This document shows, piece after piece, positions 8,253 to 17,015 of a stretch of DNA of 64,000 nucleotides. The position numbers were made by a program, and so were the translations under genes. Below the pieces are notes generated by a model. That model searched no databases and was not told the DNA's origin. It saw nothing but the letters and a program-made list of their open reading frames with translations. The stretch is from contig NZ_QPEX01000011.1 in assembly GCF_003335505.1 (NCBI RefSeq), forward strand, positions 62,001-126,000. Reading direction: 5' to 3'. The stretch comes from Bremerella cremea. GTDB taxonomy: Bacteria; Planctomycetota; Planctomycetia; Pirellulales; Pirellulaceae. Numbering within the stretch: the first letter of the stretch is position 1; every line of letters begins with the position of its first letter.

Positions 8253-9014
8253 ATGGTTTTCGAGCATATCGAAAAGCTCAAACGAGAGTACACCGACAAG
8301 TACGTCGCCATCGCGAATATGGTGCCAGAACTCAAGCGATTTGAAGGTCGCACCGGAGTCGTTCGTACCGTGAACATGAGCGGTCGCGCTTTGGTGGAGT
8401 TTCTCGGGTCAAATGACATTTCGTGGTATGATATAGACGTCGACTTTCTGAAGATCGTCCCCCCGCCGGAACCGACTTCAGAGAAGAAGCCTGCTGAAAA
8501 AGCAGCTGCCGACAAGCCTGCGTCCCCGCAAACACCCGCCCAGAAAAAGCCAGCGACCAGCTCCGCCGATATCTTGGCGATGGCCCGTGGCAAGGCGAAA
8601 CCCCAAGCTGCGAAAGCCGCCAAACCAGCCGATTCCAAGCCCAGCACGGCCGATATTTTGGCCTTGGCACGAGGGAAGGGGAGTGGGGCTCCGGCCGAAA
8701 AAGCTCCTCCCACAGAACCAAAAGACACGAAAACGCTTTCCACCGCCGAGAAACTTGCCCTGCTGCGTGGCGAAACCAAACCGCCGGCTGCCGAGGCAAA
8801 AAAGGAAGACGATCCTCCGCAAAAGCCAAGCACCGCCGATATCCTGGCCATGGCTCGCGGTAAGAAAGCTGCGGCTGAAAAGACCGAGAAAAAAGAAACT
8901 GCCCCCAAAAAGCCAAGTACAGCCGATATTCTCGCTATGGCACGGGGAAAGAAAAAGAAGCCCGAAGATAAACCGTCACCCGAGCCTGACGAGGAGAACC
9001 CTTCGCAGCCGTAA
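8253..9014 (+). CDS. KOW-like N-terminal domain plus five ADILAMARGK-type repeats
   Basis: The protein has 253 residues from the ATG at 8253 (an in-frame TTG lies six bases upstream). The first 70 residues form a compact domain with a KOW-like turn (RFEGRTGVVRTVNMSGRALV). The rest is Lys/Ala/Pro-rich and basic, punctuated by five 12-residue modules of the form STADILAMARGK starting at about residues 103, 131, 163, 193 and 222. The third is variant (STAEKLALLRGE). Each could form a short amphipathic helix, so a role in multivalent protein or RNA binding is possible but is inference. It stands alone between the TPR gene and the amidotransferase gene, on the same strand. Confidence 0.72.
   Translation: MVFEHIEKLKREYTDKYVAIANMVPELKRFEGRTGVVRTVNMSGRALVEFLGSNDISWYDIDVDFLKIVPPPEPTSEKKPAEKAAADKPASPQTPAQKKPATSSADILAMARGKAKPQAAKAAKPADSKPSTADILALARGKGSGAPAEKAPPTEPKDTKTLSTAEKLALLRGETKPPAAEAKKEDDPPQKPSTADILAMARGKKAAAEKTEKKETAPKKPSTADILAMARGKKKKPEDKPSPEPDEENPSQP
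8559..8951 (+). repeat. Five in-frame 36-base coding repeats (STADILAMARGK modules)
   Basis: Copies are at 8559-8594, 8643-8678, 8739-8774, 8829-8864 and 8916-8951, separated by Lys/Pro/Glu-rich linkers of 48 to 60 bases. The amino-acid motif is better kept than the DNA (codons differ between copies), which argues for selection on the protein and against recent duplication. Confidence 0.85.
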
Positions 9015-9134
9015 ACCACCATGGAATCGCGTTTGCCAAGCGAACACAGGGGGAATCAATGTTGTCCCTGACAACGGTTTCCGAAAAACGATAGCCTGAC
9101 CTCAATTTGATTTATTGCCCCGCTGAGCCCGCGC

Positions 9135-9731
9135 ATGATCCTTTTGATCGACAACTACGACTCGTTCACTTATAACCTGGTCCAGCGCTTGGGCGAGATC
9201 GATCCGACGCTTGATTTGCAAGTGTATCGCAACGATCAAATCGACTGCGCGACGATCGAAAAGCTGAAACCAACCCACCTGATCGTTTCCCCCGGACCTT
9301 GCACGCCGAACGAAGCTGGTATTTCGGTCGAAGCCATCAAGTATTTTGCCGACAAATTACCTATATTGGGTGTTTGCCTGGGGCATCAATCGATGGGACA
9401 AGCGTTCGGTGGAACGATTGTTCGAGCTGAACGCCTGATGCACGGGAAAACGGACGAGATCTACCACGACAGCCAAGGCTTGTTCGCCGACATGCCTAAC
9501 CCGTTTATTGCCACGCGCTATCATAGTCTGGTGATTAAGCCCGATACCTTACCCAGTGATTTCGAGGTCGCCGCTTGGAGCGTGATGCCCAATGGCGAGA
9601 AAGAAATCATGTCGATTCGCCACAAAACACTCCCCTTGCTTGGTCTACAGTTTCACCCGGAAAGTTTCCTTAGTGAAACGGGGACCGATATGTTGCGTCG
9701 CTTCCTTGAGATTCAACCAGTGTCAAGTTAA
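9135..9731 (+). CDS. trpG/pabA: Anthranilate/aminodeoxychorismate synthase glutamine amidotransferase
   Basis: This class I glutamine amidotransferase of 198 residues supplies ammonia to TrpE (tryptophan) or PabB (folate). The family hallmarks are intact: MILLIDNYDSFTYNL at the N-terminus, the nucleophile C81 in GVCLGHQ, and the His-Glu pair H174/E176 in LQFHPES. The length is typical. No synthase partner (TrpE or PabB) is next to it, so sequence alone does not tell which pathway it serves; one protein often serves both. moeA starts 85 bases downstream on the same strand. Confidence 0.9.
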   Translation: MILLIDNYDSFTYNLVQRLGEIDPTLDLQVYRNDQIDCATIEKLKPTHLIVSPGPCTPNEAGISVEAIKYFADKLPILGVCLGHQSMGQAFGGTIVRAERLMHGKTDEIYHDSQGLFADMPNPFIATRYHSLVIKPDTLPSDFEVAAWSVMPNGEKEIMSIRHKTLPLLGLQFHPESFLSETGTDMLRRFLEIQPVSS

Positions 9732-9816
9732 ACCGTATTTATCAATACTTTGAACGCAGTTTCCAGGACAATCAGATCCGCCCCGTGCCCTGACTGCTGA
9801 ACATGGGAGTCACATC

Positions 9817-11028
9817 ATGCATTCCGTCGAAGAGGCTTTGGAACTGATCGGCAAGCATTCGTCCCCTCTGCCAGACTATGAATGTGATGCCGTCGAAGCC
9901 CTGGGCTCGGCCATGGCCGAAGACCTGACCAGCGAGCAAGATTCGCCCGCGTTCGACAAATCGATGATGGATGGCTACGCCGTCATCGCAGCCGACCTGG
10001 AAGATGGCCCAGCGAACTTGGAAGTCGTTGACGAGATCGCCGCCGGCGTGACCAGCGTGGAAGTGATCCGCCCTGGTACCTGCGCCCGCATTATGACCGG
10101 TGCCCCTATGCCTCCGGGGGCAGATGCCGTCGCATTGGTCGAACATACCCAAATCGACTCTGAAAATGTTCATCGAGTCATGATTACCGAGGCGGTAACG
10201 CCCGGTAAGAACGTTCTCAAGCGAGGCAGCCTCTTAAGCAAGGGGCAGGTTGTTCTCTCCGCCGGTTCGCGGATTCGCCCGATTGAAGTTGGTATTCTCT
10301 CTGACATGGCGAAAGGCCGGGTGACCGTTCATCGTTCTCCGTCGATTTCCATCATCAGCACCGGCGACGAACTGGTCAGTGCCCAAGAAGAGCCTATCTC
10401 TGGCCAAATTCGCAACAGCAACGGTCCCATGCTCGAGGCCATGGCCATCGAAGCAGGTGCTCAGGTGATCCAGCTTGGCATCGTCAAAGACAAACGCGAA
10501 GACTTAGCCGCCGCGATCTCAAAAGGGTTGGAGTCGGACATTCTGATTCTCTCTGGCGGTGTCTCTTCTGGCGTGCTCGATCTGGTTCCCGCGGAGCTAA
10601 CCGCCCACGGCGTCGAGCAGATTTTTCATAAGGTCTGCATCAAGCCCGGCAAGCCGCTCTGGTTTGGCAAACGCGTTTCCGCAGGGAAGACTACGCTCGT
10701 GTTTGGTTTGCCTGGGAACCCGGTTAGTAGCCTGGTCTGTTTTCATCTGTTTGTGCGTTGTGCGTTGAACCAATTGCAAGGCCGTGCCGAGGAACCACTG
10801 CATGTGCCAGGTTTCCTTTTGACGCGTGATTTCGTCAATAATGGCGACCGGCCCGTCTATTTCCCGGCAATGGCCTGCCGGAAGGAAGGCGCCGGAGCAA
10901 CACTTTCGCCGCTAAACTGGAAAGGGTCAGCCGACCTGGCCACCCTCGCCAAAGCCAATGCCTTGGCTATTTTCGCACCTAATTCCGAGTATGAAGCTGG
11001 CCAATTCATCTCGGCGATAATGATCTAG
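9817..11028 (+). CDS. moeA: Molybdopterin molybdenumtransferase MoeA
   Basis: MoeA inserts molybdate into adenylated molybdopterin, the last step of molybdenum-cofactor synthesis, in the cytoplasm. The 403-residue length is typical. Motifs in order are FDKSMMDGYAV, the RIMTGAPMPPGADAVALVEHT block, SIISTGDEL, IRNSNGPML, SGGVSSG, and FGLPGNPVSSLVCF. These cover the linker, MoCF-binding and C-terminal domains. The ATG at 9817 is preceded by GGGAG. No other molybdenum-cofactor genes are in the window, so it appears to stand alone here. Confidence 0.95.
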   Translation: MHSVEEALELIGKHSSPLPDYECDAVEALGSAMAEDLTSEQDSPAFDKSMMDGYAVIAADLEDGPANLEVVDEIAAGVTSVEVIRPGTCARIMTGAPMPPGADAVALVEHTQIDSENVHRVMITEAVTPGKNVLKRGSLLSKGQVVLSAGSRIRPIEVGILSDMAKGRVTVHRSPSISIISTGDELVSAQEEPISGQIRNSNGPMLEAMAIEAGAQVIQLGIVKDKREDLAAAISKGLESDILILSGGVSSGVLDLVPAELTAHGVEQIFHKVCIKPGKPLWFGKRVSAGKTTLVFGLPGNPVSSLVCFHLFVRCALNQLQGRAEEPLHVPGFLLTRDFVNNGDRPVYFPAMACRKEGAGATLSPLNWKGSADLATLAKANALAIFAPNSEYEAGQFISAIMI

Positions 11029-11145
11029 ATCGCGAGCGTACCGGTTGGGAAATCACTTCTTCTGGGTTAAACTCCTCCTTAGATCGAGGGGCCTGGCCAG
11101 GTAAGCCCCGTTTTAATTTAGGGGCGCGAACATTCGGAAGAGGAA

Positions 11146-11598
11146 GTGAGTCAACTCTCGCGATTGGCAAGAACTTGGTTCGAAGAGGTTTGGAATCGTC
11201 GTAACGATGACGCTATTTTCGAACTCACGGCGGAAGATGCGATCGGCTACGCCGAGTCGGATGTTCGCTATTTCAGCATGCACGCTTTTAAAGAATTCCG
11301 CGACAACGTCTTGGCCGCCATGCCTGATTTGAAGATGGATATCGAGGCGATCATCGAACAGCCGCCTGATGTCGTGGTGCGATGGTTCCTGACCGGCACG
11401 CACACCGGACGAGGCTTTGGCTTCCAACCAACCCATAATCGGATTACCCTGCGCGGCATGACTTGGTTTCGGGTCAATCAAGACAACAAGCTGACCGAAG
11501 GGTGGGACTGCTGGAACCAAGGACGGATGTTACAAACTTTCATTGGCGGTGGACCTGGCATGCCACCGGATGACGAGACAGACGATTCCGATCGATAG
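11146..11598 (+). CDS. SnoaL-like / NTF2-fold protein
   Basis: This small cytoplasmic protein of 150 residues has the pattern of the SnoaL-like polyketide-cyclase branch of the NTF2 superfamily. It has an N-terminal helix (RTWFEEVWNRRN), a middle GYAESDVRYFSMHAFKEF, and paired strands ending ITLRGMTWFRVNQDNKLTEGWDCWNQ. Families with this fold bind small hydrophobic ligands or act as isomerases; no substrate can be named here. The start is GTG at 11146 following GGAAGAGGAA. It sits between moeA and lnt on the same strand. Confidence 0.75.
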   Translation: MSQLSRLARTWFEEVWNRRNDDAIFELTAEDAIGYAESDVRYFSMHAFKEFRDNVLAAMPDLKMDIEAIIEQPPDVVVRWFLTGTHTGRGFGFQPTHNRITLRGMTWFRVNQDNKLTEGWDCWNQGRMLQTFIGGGPGMPPDDETDDSDR

Positions 11599-11699
11599 CC
11601 CGCCGCGCAACTCGCTGAGTGTGACTTGCCAACGAATCGACCTAGGACGTTGGCCGAAAACTGCTTAGATTAGGGGCTTTCTGTTGCCCCGAACTCGTT

Positions 11700-13469
11700 G
11701 TGAGCCCAACCAGCGTGCCCCAGACTGAACCGCAGCCGAAGCCCATTTCCCCTGCGCTAACGTGGCGCGGCGTTCTTCTATTTGGCATGGCCAGCGCTTT
11801 GCTCTTGGCGCTGGCATTTCCTCAGGCCAACCTCACCCTGCTGGCCTGGGTTGCGCCGATTGGCTGGCTGATACTGATTCGAGCCGAAACGCTTCCGAAG
11901 CGGGCCTATTGGTTGATCTATCTTTCTGGCTGCCTTTTCTGGCTGACGGTGCTGTACGGCATTGGTAAGGCGCATTGGGCGACACGCGTGTTTGGTTGGC
12001 CAGTGCTTAGCGGCTACTTGGCCGTTTATCTGCCTCTGTTTGTTGGCCTCAGTCGTCCTATCGTACATCGCTTGAGAATCCCAATCCCGCTCGTTGCCCC
12101 CGTGGTGTGGACCGCGCTAGAGTACGTAAGAGCCTATTTTGCAACCGGGTTTTCGATGGCCCAATTGGGGCATACTCAAGTCGATATCCTCCCTCTCATT
12201 CAAATCGCTTCGATTACCGGGGCTTACGGAGTTAGCTTTTTAGTGATGTTGGTTGCATCACTGTTGTTGCTGCTGGTCCCACAGTGGGAAGCTGGCGTGG
12301 CAAATCGCGTAAAGCCCAAGTGGACCCACCAGGTGGCGTTCGTTGCGGCAGTGCTGCTTATCGTAGGCGGCTCGTATTTCAGCGGACAACATTGGCTGCA
12401 GGAAGGTGAGCGGCTCGATGCCGAGAATATCGCCCAACGCAGAGACTCAGGCCAAGCGGCCGTGCGGATCGGCTTGGTTCAAGGTTCCATCGATACTGTC
12501 TTCGGCGACCCAACCCAATCGGAGCGAACGTTTGATCAGTATTCGAAGTTAACCGATATGCTTGTGGCCGAGCAACCCAACCTCGATCTGATCGTCTGGC
12601 CCGAGACAACGATGGGGCCGCATATGGTTTTTGAAATCGCCAGCGACTTTGCTCCGCCTGCCGCTTGGAGCACTTCAGGCGAGCGTGTGAAGCAAGACAT
12701 GCTGCAAAGAATCCACGGCTTCCAAGGATTTCTGCACGATTTAGCCGTCAATCGATGGCGAGCGCCCCTGTTGCTGGGGACGTCGGTCATTCGGTACGGC
12801 AACCAAGTGGTCGATCACTACAACGCCGCGATTCACGTGGGAGACGAGGGGAGCATTGTAACCCGCTACGAGAAGACGCATCCCGTCATGTTCGGCGAAT
12901 ACGTGCCGTTGGGCGACTGGTTCCCGTTTGTGTACGACTGGTTACCGATTGGTGGCGGCTTGACGCCTGGCCAAGGGCCGATTGTGGTGGATGTGTCAGG
13001 GGTAAATCTTGTTCCGTGCATTTGTTTCGAGAACACGGTTCCTCAACTTGTCGCCAACCAAGTTCGCACCATCACTCAAGCGGGAAAAAAAGTCGACGCG
13101 TTGGTAACCCTAACCAACGACGGTTGGTTTTGGGGGACCAGCATCTTGGACCTGCATTTGACGTGTGCCCGCTTTCGTGCCGTCGAAAACCACCGTCCGA
13201 TGCTGGTCGCCGCCAACACCGGCGTCTCGGCCGTCATTGATGCTCAAGGCAAAGTTCAGCAGTACGCGCCCATTCAAAAGACGAGCTATTTGGTGGCGGA
13301 AGTCGTCCCGACCGCACGCCCCCTTTCTCCCTATACCCGTTACGGTGATTGGTTCGCCATGGGCTGCTTGCTGCTAACAGCCCCCCTCTATCTAGTGGCC
13401 CTATTTCTCAATAAGCGAATCAAACAGCCCAGCCCGCATGATCCGCAAAACATACCCATTCAGGGGTAA
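11700..13469 (+). CDS. lnt: Apolipoprotein N-acyltransferase
   Basis: Lnt adds the third acyl chain to the N-terminal cysteine of lipoproteins in the inner membrane, the final step of maturation. The protein has 589 residues, somewhat longer than the usual 500-550. Several N-terminal membrane helices cover roughly residues 25-230. A nitrilase-like periplasmic domain follows with the triad Glu302 (VWPETTMGPH), Lys392 (RYEKTHPVMFGEYVPLG) and Cys442 (CICFENTVPQ). A final membrane helix (CLLLTAPLYLVALFL) lies at the C-terminus. The start is GTG at 11700. Several genes in this window encode predicted lipoproteins that would be its substrates. Confidence 0.93.
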   Translation: MSPTSVPQTEPQPKPISPALTWRGVLLFGMASALLLALAFPQANLTLLAWVAPIGWLILIRAETLPKRAYWLIYLSGCLFWLTVLYGIGKAHWATRVFGWPVLSGYLAVYLPLFVGLSRPIVHRLRIPIPLVAPVVWTALEYVRAYFATGFSMAQLGHTQVDILPLIQIASITGAYGVSFLVMLVASLLLLLVPQWEAGVANRVKPKWTHQVAFVAAVLLIVGGSYFSGQHWLQEGERLDAENIAQRRDSGQAAVRIGLVQGSIDTVFGDPTQSERTFDQYSKLTDMLVAEQPNLDLIVWPETTMGPHMVFEIASDFAPPAAWSTSGERVKQDMLQRIHGFQGFLHDLAVNRWRAPLLLGTSVIRYGNQVVDHYNAAIHVGDEGSIVTRYEKTHPVMFGEYVPLGDWFPFVYDWLPIGGGLTPGQGPIVVDVSGVNLVPCICFENTVPQLVANQVRTITQAGKKVDALVTLTNDGWFWGTSILDLHLTCARFRAVENHRPMLVAANTGVSAVIDAQGKVQQYAPIQKTSYLVAEVVPTARPLSPYTRYGDWFAMGCLLLTAPLYLVALFLNKRIKQPSPHDPQNIPIQG

Positions 13470-13881
13470 TGAAACCGCAAATAGGTGGCAAAACGTTCGG
13501 CTATCCGGAATTCTGTGCGGGAAATCCGTCGTAAAACGTTATCGTCGTTTATATTAGAGTCAGAGGACATGGCGTTGACGCAACAAGGTTCCGATTTTGC
13601 AGCCATATTTCCTAGAACCCCCAAACTAATTTTCCCGATTTGTTGACACTGTTCAAACCCCAGAATTATACTGGCCCTAAATACTCACGCATCTTGTCCC
13701 TAATCACACATCCAGTACCTTTCGAGAGTGACCTCGGAAGAGCTGCTTTTCGGTTGTTGGATCCGTCAACCTGCATGGACGCGGCTTGCTTATCACACGT
13801 GGATTCTTCCACAGAAGCTGCGAGCGACGTGAAACCGATCCCGGCAAGGCCTTGGCGGAAGCCATTGAAGGAGTCAAATCC
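13470..13881 (+). other. Intergenic region between lnt and the coiled-coil gene
   Basis: This 412-base gap has no credible coding sequence. It holds a well-formed promoter (13643-13672) and a long leader of about 200 bases before the next ATG. The frame open from 13786 into the next gene lacks a ribosome-binding site. Confidence 0.6.
13643..13672 (+). promoter_or_regulatory. Sigma70-type promoter for the coiled-coil/small membrane protein operon
   Basis: TTGACA at 13643-13648 is separated by 18 bases from TATACT at 13667-13672. It is the closest match to the housekeeping promoter consensus noticed in the window. Transcription would start near 13679, giving a leader of about 200 bases. Confidence 0.7.
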
Positions 13882-14727
13882 ATGAAATTGATCGGAAATA
13901 TCTTTACCTTCCTCATCCTAATCATGAGCTTGGTCTTCATGACCGTAGCGATGATGACGTACGCCACGCACAAGAACTGGCGAGCGGAAGTGAAAGGGGA
14001 TGGCGCCGGTAAGGCTGGGCTCGAGAAGATGCTCAACGAGCTCAAAGCCCGGGAAACCGCTTTGCAGGATCAACTGCAAAAGGTGCAGATGAAGCTCAAA
14101 CAGGAACGTGTCGCCCGTGCTTTTGCTTTGTCGGCTTTGGCTGCCCGTAACCAATTGCAGCAAGCCAACCTGGCCCGTCTCGATCAAGAGAACGAGCGTC
14201 TGGTTAAGTCAGAAGCCGACATGAAAACGCTGCTCGAAGTGGCGGAAAACAACTCCAAGAACCTGAAAGAAGAAGTTGCTCAACTTCGTACCGATATCAA
14301 GACTGCCCAAGCCGATCGTGACAAAAGCTTCGGTGAAGTGGTTGCCCTTACCGACAAAGTGCAGCAGTACAAGGTCGAGCAGGAACGCTTGAAAGAACGC
14401 GAAATGCAGATGGCCCAGCAAGTCGCCCGGATGGGTAAGGTGCTGGCCGCTAACGGGATGAATGAATTCACCCCGGTCGATAACATTCCACCACGTTTGG
14501 ATGCCAAGGTCTTAGCCGTCAACGACAAAGACATGGTTGAGATCTCGGTGGGTGCCGACGATGGGATTCACGAAGGCAACACGCTCGATGTCTTCCGTGG
14601 CGATACCTATCTCGGCCGTATCATCATCAAGCAGACCCAGCCTGATCGTGCGGTTGGCGAAATTATCAGGGACTATCGCCGCGGCGTGATCAAGAAAGGT
14701 GACAATGTCTACACCAAGCTCGGATAA
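13882..14727 (+). CDS. Membrane-anchored coiled-coil protein
   Basis: This is a 281-residue protein with one N-terminal membrane helix (NIFTFLILIMSLVFMTVAMMT), then a long alpha-helical coiled coil at about 40-205, rich in Glu, Lys, Gln and Leu. A small beta-rich C-terminal domain follows at about 210-281 (LDAKVLAVNDKDMVEISVGADDGIHEGNTL), of a kind seen in envelope proteins of MreC-like topology. The start at 13882 follows GAAGGAG at 13867-13873. The topology suggests one end in the membrane and a rod in the periplasm. It overlaps the next small gene. No named family is recognised; planctomycete-specific conservation is likely but untested. Confidence 0.78.
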   Translation: MKLIGNIFTFLILIMSLVFMTVAMMTYATHKNWRAEVKGDGAGKAGLEKMLNELKARETALQDQLQKVQMKLKQERVARAFALSALAARNQLQQANLARLDQENERLVKSEADMKTLLEVAENNSKNLKEEVAQLRTDIKTAQADRDKSFGEVVALTDKVQQYKVEQERLKEREMQMAQQVARMGKVLAANGMNEFTPVDNIPPRLDAKVLAVNDKDMVEISVGADDGIHEGNTLDVFRGDTYLGRIIIKQTQPDRAVGEIIRDYRRGVIKKGDNVYTKLG

Positions 14728-14863
14728 GTCAGGACGCAAGTCCCCGTTAAATATCTATACCGTTATGCTGATGTTGTCATTCATCGCACTGACAACCGGC
14801 TCGATCTTGTTGTTCATGGAGCTTCAACGCTACGGCAGTTGGCCTCAGTGGACCATCAAATAA
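14705..14863 (+). CDS. 52-residue single-span membrane protein overlapping the coiled-coil gene
   Basis: The ATG at 14705 lies inside the last codons of the coiled-coil gene in another frame, a 23-base overlap typical of translational coupling. The protein has a short basic N-terminus (SDKSGRKSPLN), one hydrophobic helix (IYTVMLMLSFIALTTGSILL), and a polar aromatic tail (ELQRYGSWPQW). The open frame stops at TAA 14861-14863, and a strong terminator follows 28 bases later, closing the operon. It is too short for standard ORF cut-offs. A joint role with the coiled-coil protein in the envelope is inferred from the overlap. Confidence 0.75.
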   Translation: MSTPSSDKSGRKSPLNIYTVMLMLSFIALTTGSILLFMELQRYGSWPQWTIK

Positions 14864-14891
14864 GATCAGCTAGGCAGAACACGAGTCCATC

Positions 14892-14919
14892 AAGGCGAAG
14901 CTGCATGCTTCGCCTTTTT
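14892..14919 (+). terminator. Rho-independent terminator of the coiled-coil operon
   Basis: AAGGCGAAGC (14892-14901) pairs with GCTTCGCCTT (14907-14916) around a 5-base loop TGCAT, ending in TTTTT. The opposite strand offers no long T-run. Confidence 0.85.
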
Positions 14920-14963
14920 CGTTTCTTGCAAGTTCTTCAGACGTTCCCGAGAAACAATTTGCG

Positions 14964-15383
14964 TTACGCGATTGCCGAGCGATGGATTGCCCCAAGTTCA
15001 CCGGCCAGACGGATGACTTCGCGGTGGCTGCTATAGTACAAGCGAGTCGGCAAAACCATGTTGATATGGTATTCGACCCAGACCCGATGCTGGTCTGCAT
15101 CGAGATGGAGCACGATCCGTTGCCGGGCATATCGTTCCGGGCCTAGCAAAGTCGACCAAAGATTACCGCGCCAAAAGGTTAGTGGGGCGCGGGCAATTAC
15201 CTGGGCATTGGTCGCTTCGTAGAAAGCAATCGCCAGGGGAACAACTTCGGCCATTTCCGGCACATAGAACTCATACCGGTCGACGAACCAACTTAACGTG
15301 ATCCCACGAAAGATATCGGTAGCGATATAAGTCTCAGCCGTCTTTTCCGGCTGAGGAGAACGGAATGGATTGTCGTTTTCCAT
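14964..15383 (-). CDS. Hypothetical protein
   Basis: This 139-residue soluble protein has an ATG start at 15383. It shows alternating beta-like segments (YIATDIFRGITLSWFVDRYEFYV, RIVLHLDADQHRVWVEYHINMV) and an aromatic-rich core, with no signal peptide or membrane helix. No family is recognised. It converges with the coiled-coil operon and is followed upstream by the response-regulator gene on the same strand, 108 bases away. Confidence 0.6.
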   Translation of the reverse strand: MENDNPFRSPQPEKTAETYIATDIFRGITLSWFVDRYEFYVPEMAEVVPLAIAFYEATNAQVIARAPLTFWRGNLWSTLLGPERYARQRIVLHLDADQHRVWVEYHINMVLPTRLYYSSHREVIRLAGELGAIHRSAIA

Positions 15384-15491
15384 GAACGCACCCCAGGCAA
15401 AGCAATCTGGTCATTGCCTTTTATTGTAGTGCGATACGACAACCGCAGCATCTTTTGATACCAAACAACCGTCTTGATTACCTAACAAACT

Positions 15492-16157
15492 CTAACCGCT
15501 CTGTTTTGTTGGCTGTTCTTCTTGGCGATGTACTTGCGGCGTGGGGCTCCAGCCGGCTTCGAAGAGCATATCGAATAAATGCGCCTTCGATTCCACGCTC
15601 GTTTTACGGAAGATGCTTGATCGACGGAATTGAACCGTTCTTAAGCTCAATTGCAAGCGATCCGCAATCTCTTGATTGGTACGCCCTAGGAACATCAATT
15701 CCAGTACCTTCATCTCCTCGTGTGAGAGATCTTGTAGCAGCTGATTCGCTTCCAATCGGCGAAGATGCTTCTCGAAGGTTTGCTGGTTCTTTTCCAAGGC
15801 CAGACGAATCGCCTCGATCAATCGAGACGTATTACAAGGCTTCTGAAACAACTCGAATGCACCGAGTTTCATTGCCTGTACGGTCGTGGGAACATCGGCA
15901 TGCGCTGATAAAAAGATTACGATCAGCGGATAACCGGCATGATTGATTCGACGATGGACTTCCAGCCCCGAGATACCCGGTAAACGGATATCTAAAACAA
16001 CACAGCCTGGTTGAGATGCCTGGACTTGCTCCAGAAACTCTTCCCCAGAGCTATAAGTATAGGCGGTGAGCCCAACCGACCTAGCAAGCTGCAAAAGAGC
16101 TTCTCGCGCGGCTGGATCATCGTCGACGAAATGGACAATCGATAGTTCTGAAGTCAT
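15492..16157 (-). CDS. FixJ-family response regulator (orphan)
   Basis: This two-domain response regulator has 221 residues. The receiver domain has the acidic pocket (VDDDP at about 11-15), phospho-acceptor D56 in VVLDIRLPG, and K106 in FQKPC. A LuxR-type HTH lies at about 150-205 (LSHEEMKVLELMFLGRTNQEIADRL). The domain order and the inter-domain linker fit the FixJ/NarL-like TMFR group. No sensor kinase gene is nearby, so its partner is elsewhere. ATG 16157 gives the normal start; an in-frame TTG at 16166 is less likely. Confidence 0.9.
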   Translation of the reverse strand: MTSELSIVHFVDDDPAAREALLQLARSVGLTAYTYSSGEEFLEQVQASQPGCVVLDIRLPGISGLEVHRRINHAGYPLIVIFLSAHADVPTTVQAMKLGAFELFQKPCNTSRLIEAIRLALEKNQQTFEKHLRRLEANQLLQDLSHEEMKVLELMFLGRTNQEIADRLQLSLRTVQFRRSSIFRKTSVESKAHLFDMLFEAGWSPTPQVHRQEEQPTKQSG

Positions 16158-17015
16158 GGGATGCAAACTGCCTACCCGGAAAAACGGACATGCCTGTTTT
16201 ACCTCTAGTCATGTTGCTGCCCTTGATTTAGTTCAAAACCAAGCTGAATTCTCGCTGCCCCTTGAAAGTGAATCATCTCATAAGATGGGTCACTATCCAG
16301 CAAGATCTTGGATCAGAACTTATTTGTATGTTTGGTCTTTGGCGGTCCAAACCAATAGCTGATTTTAGTTTGGCTCTGCGGATCGAACAGTGTCACAAAA
16401 ACCTGATCATACTTTCTGCCAGTTTCTTCTTTCAAACCTTACATCGGATTCCGCAGCCAATGCCTCAAACAAAAGCTACGTCATACCTGTTTTACGAAGA
16501 TAAATCTACACAACCTTGGTAATTTGGCGTATTTACTGCGCCTTGCCCGCAATACCCTACCTTTTCTCTGGCTAAAAATAGGGGCCTATGACAAATATAG
16601 GCTCTGAATCTGCTTCCGAAGAAGCGAATTAACTGATTATTGAGGCATTTTCTTGAAAACTATACCATTGCAATTTTTGCTCCAAACGGGCGATCTAATT
16701 CCCAAAATTGCGGATATCCTCCTCCCTCATCCGCATTATTACCTCAATTGTCAGGACATTTCTCTTACATAGCCAACGAAAAATAATTGTCGTCCGCGTT
16801 AATTACTCAAAATGATCGCGGTTAATTTCTGTTTCTTGATCACTAAGCTTCAAATCGAAAAAGGGACCAACGAGAGCATCGGAACTTCTGATGTCGTCGG
16901 TCTGAGAGAGATTCATTTGGGCGCGAAGAAACCAATAGCAGGTCGCCGCAGAATGCAGAAAGGCCCCAAACTTGAAGTTTGGGGCCTTTAGGTTGTTTAG
17001 AGATCAAACAAACGC
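16158..17015. other. Long intergenic region (858 bases), AT-richer than the surroundings
   Basis: Short open frames here show no protein-like composition or ribosome-binding sites. The stretch at about 16540-16830 is visibly AT-rich. Apart from the terminator at 16959-16989, nothing recognisable was found. A small RNA cannot be excluded. Confidence 0.5.
16959..16989 (-). terminator. Terminator of the 626-residue secreted protein gene
   Basis: A 31-base almost perfect palindrome: AAAGGCCCCAAAC at the left pairs with GTTTGGGGCCTTT at the right, with CTTGAAG at the centre. It lies 27 bases beyond the stop codon of the minus-strand gene. Confidence 0.8.

Noticed and set aside
8105..9022. 305-residue minus-strand frame over the repeat-protein gene
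   Set aside because: It is an antisense artefact of the Lys/Ala-rich repeats, with no independent motif.
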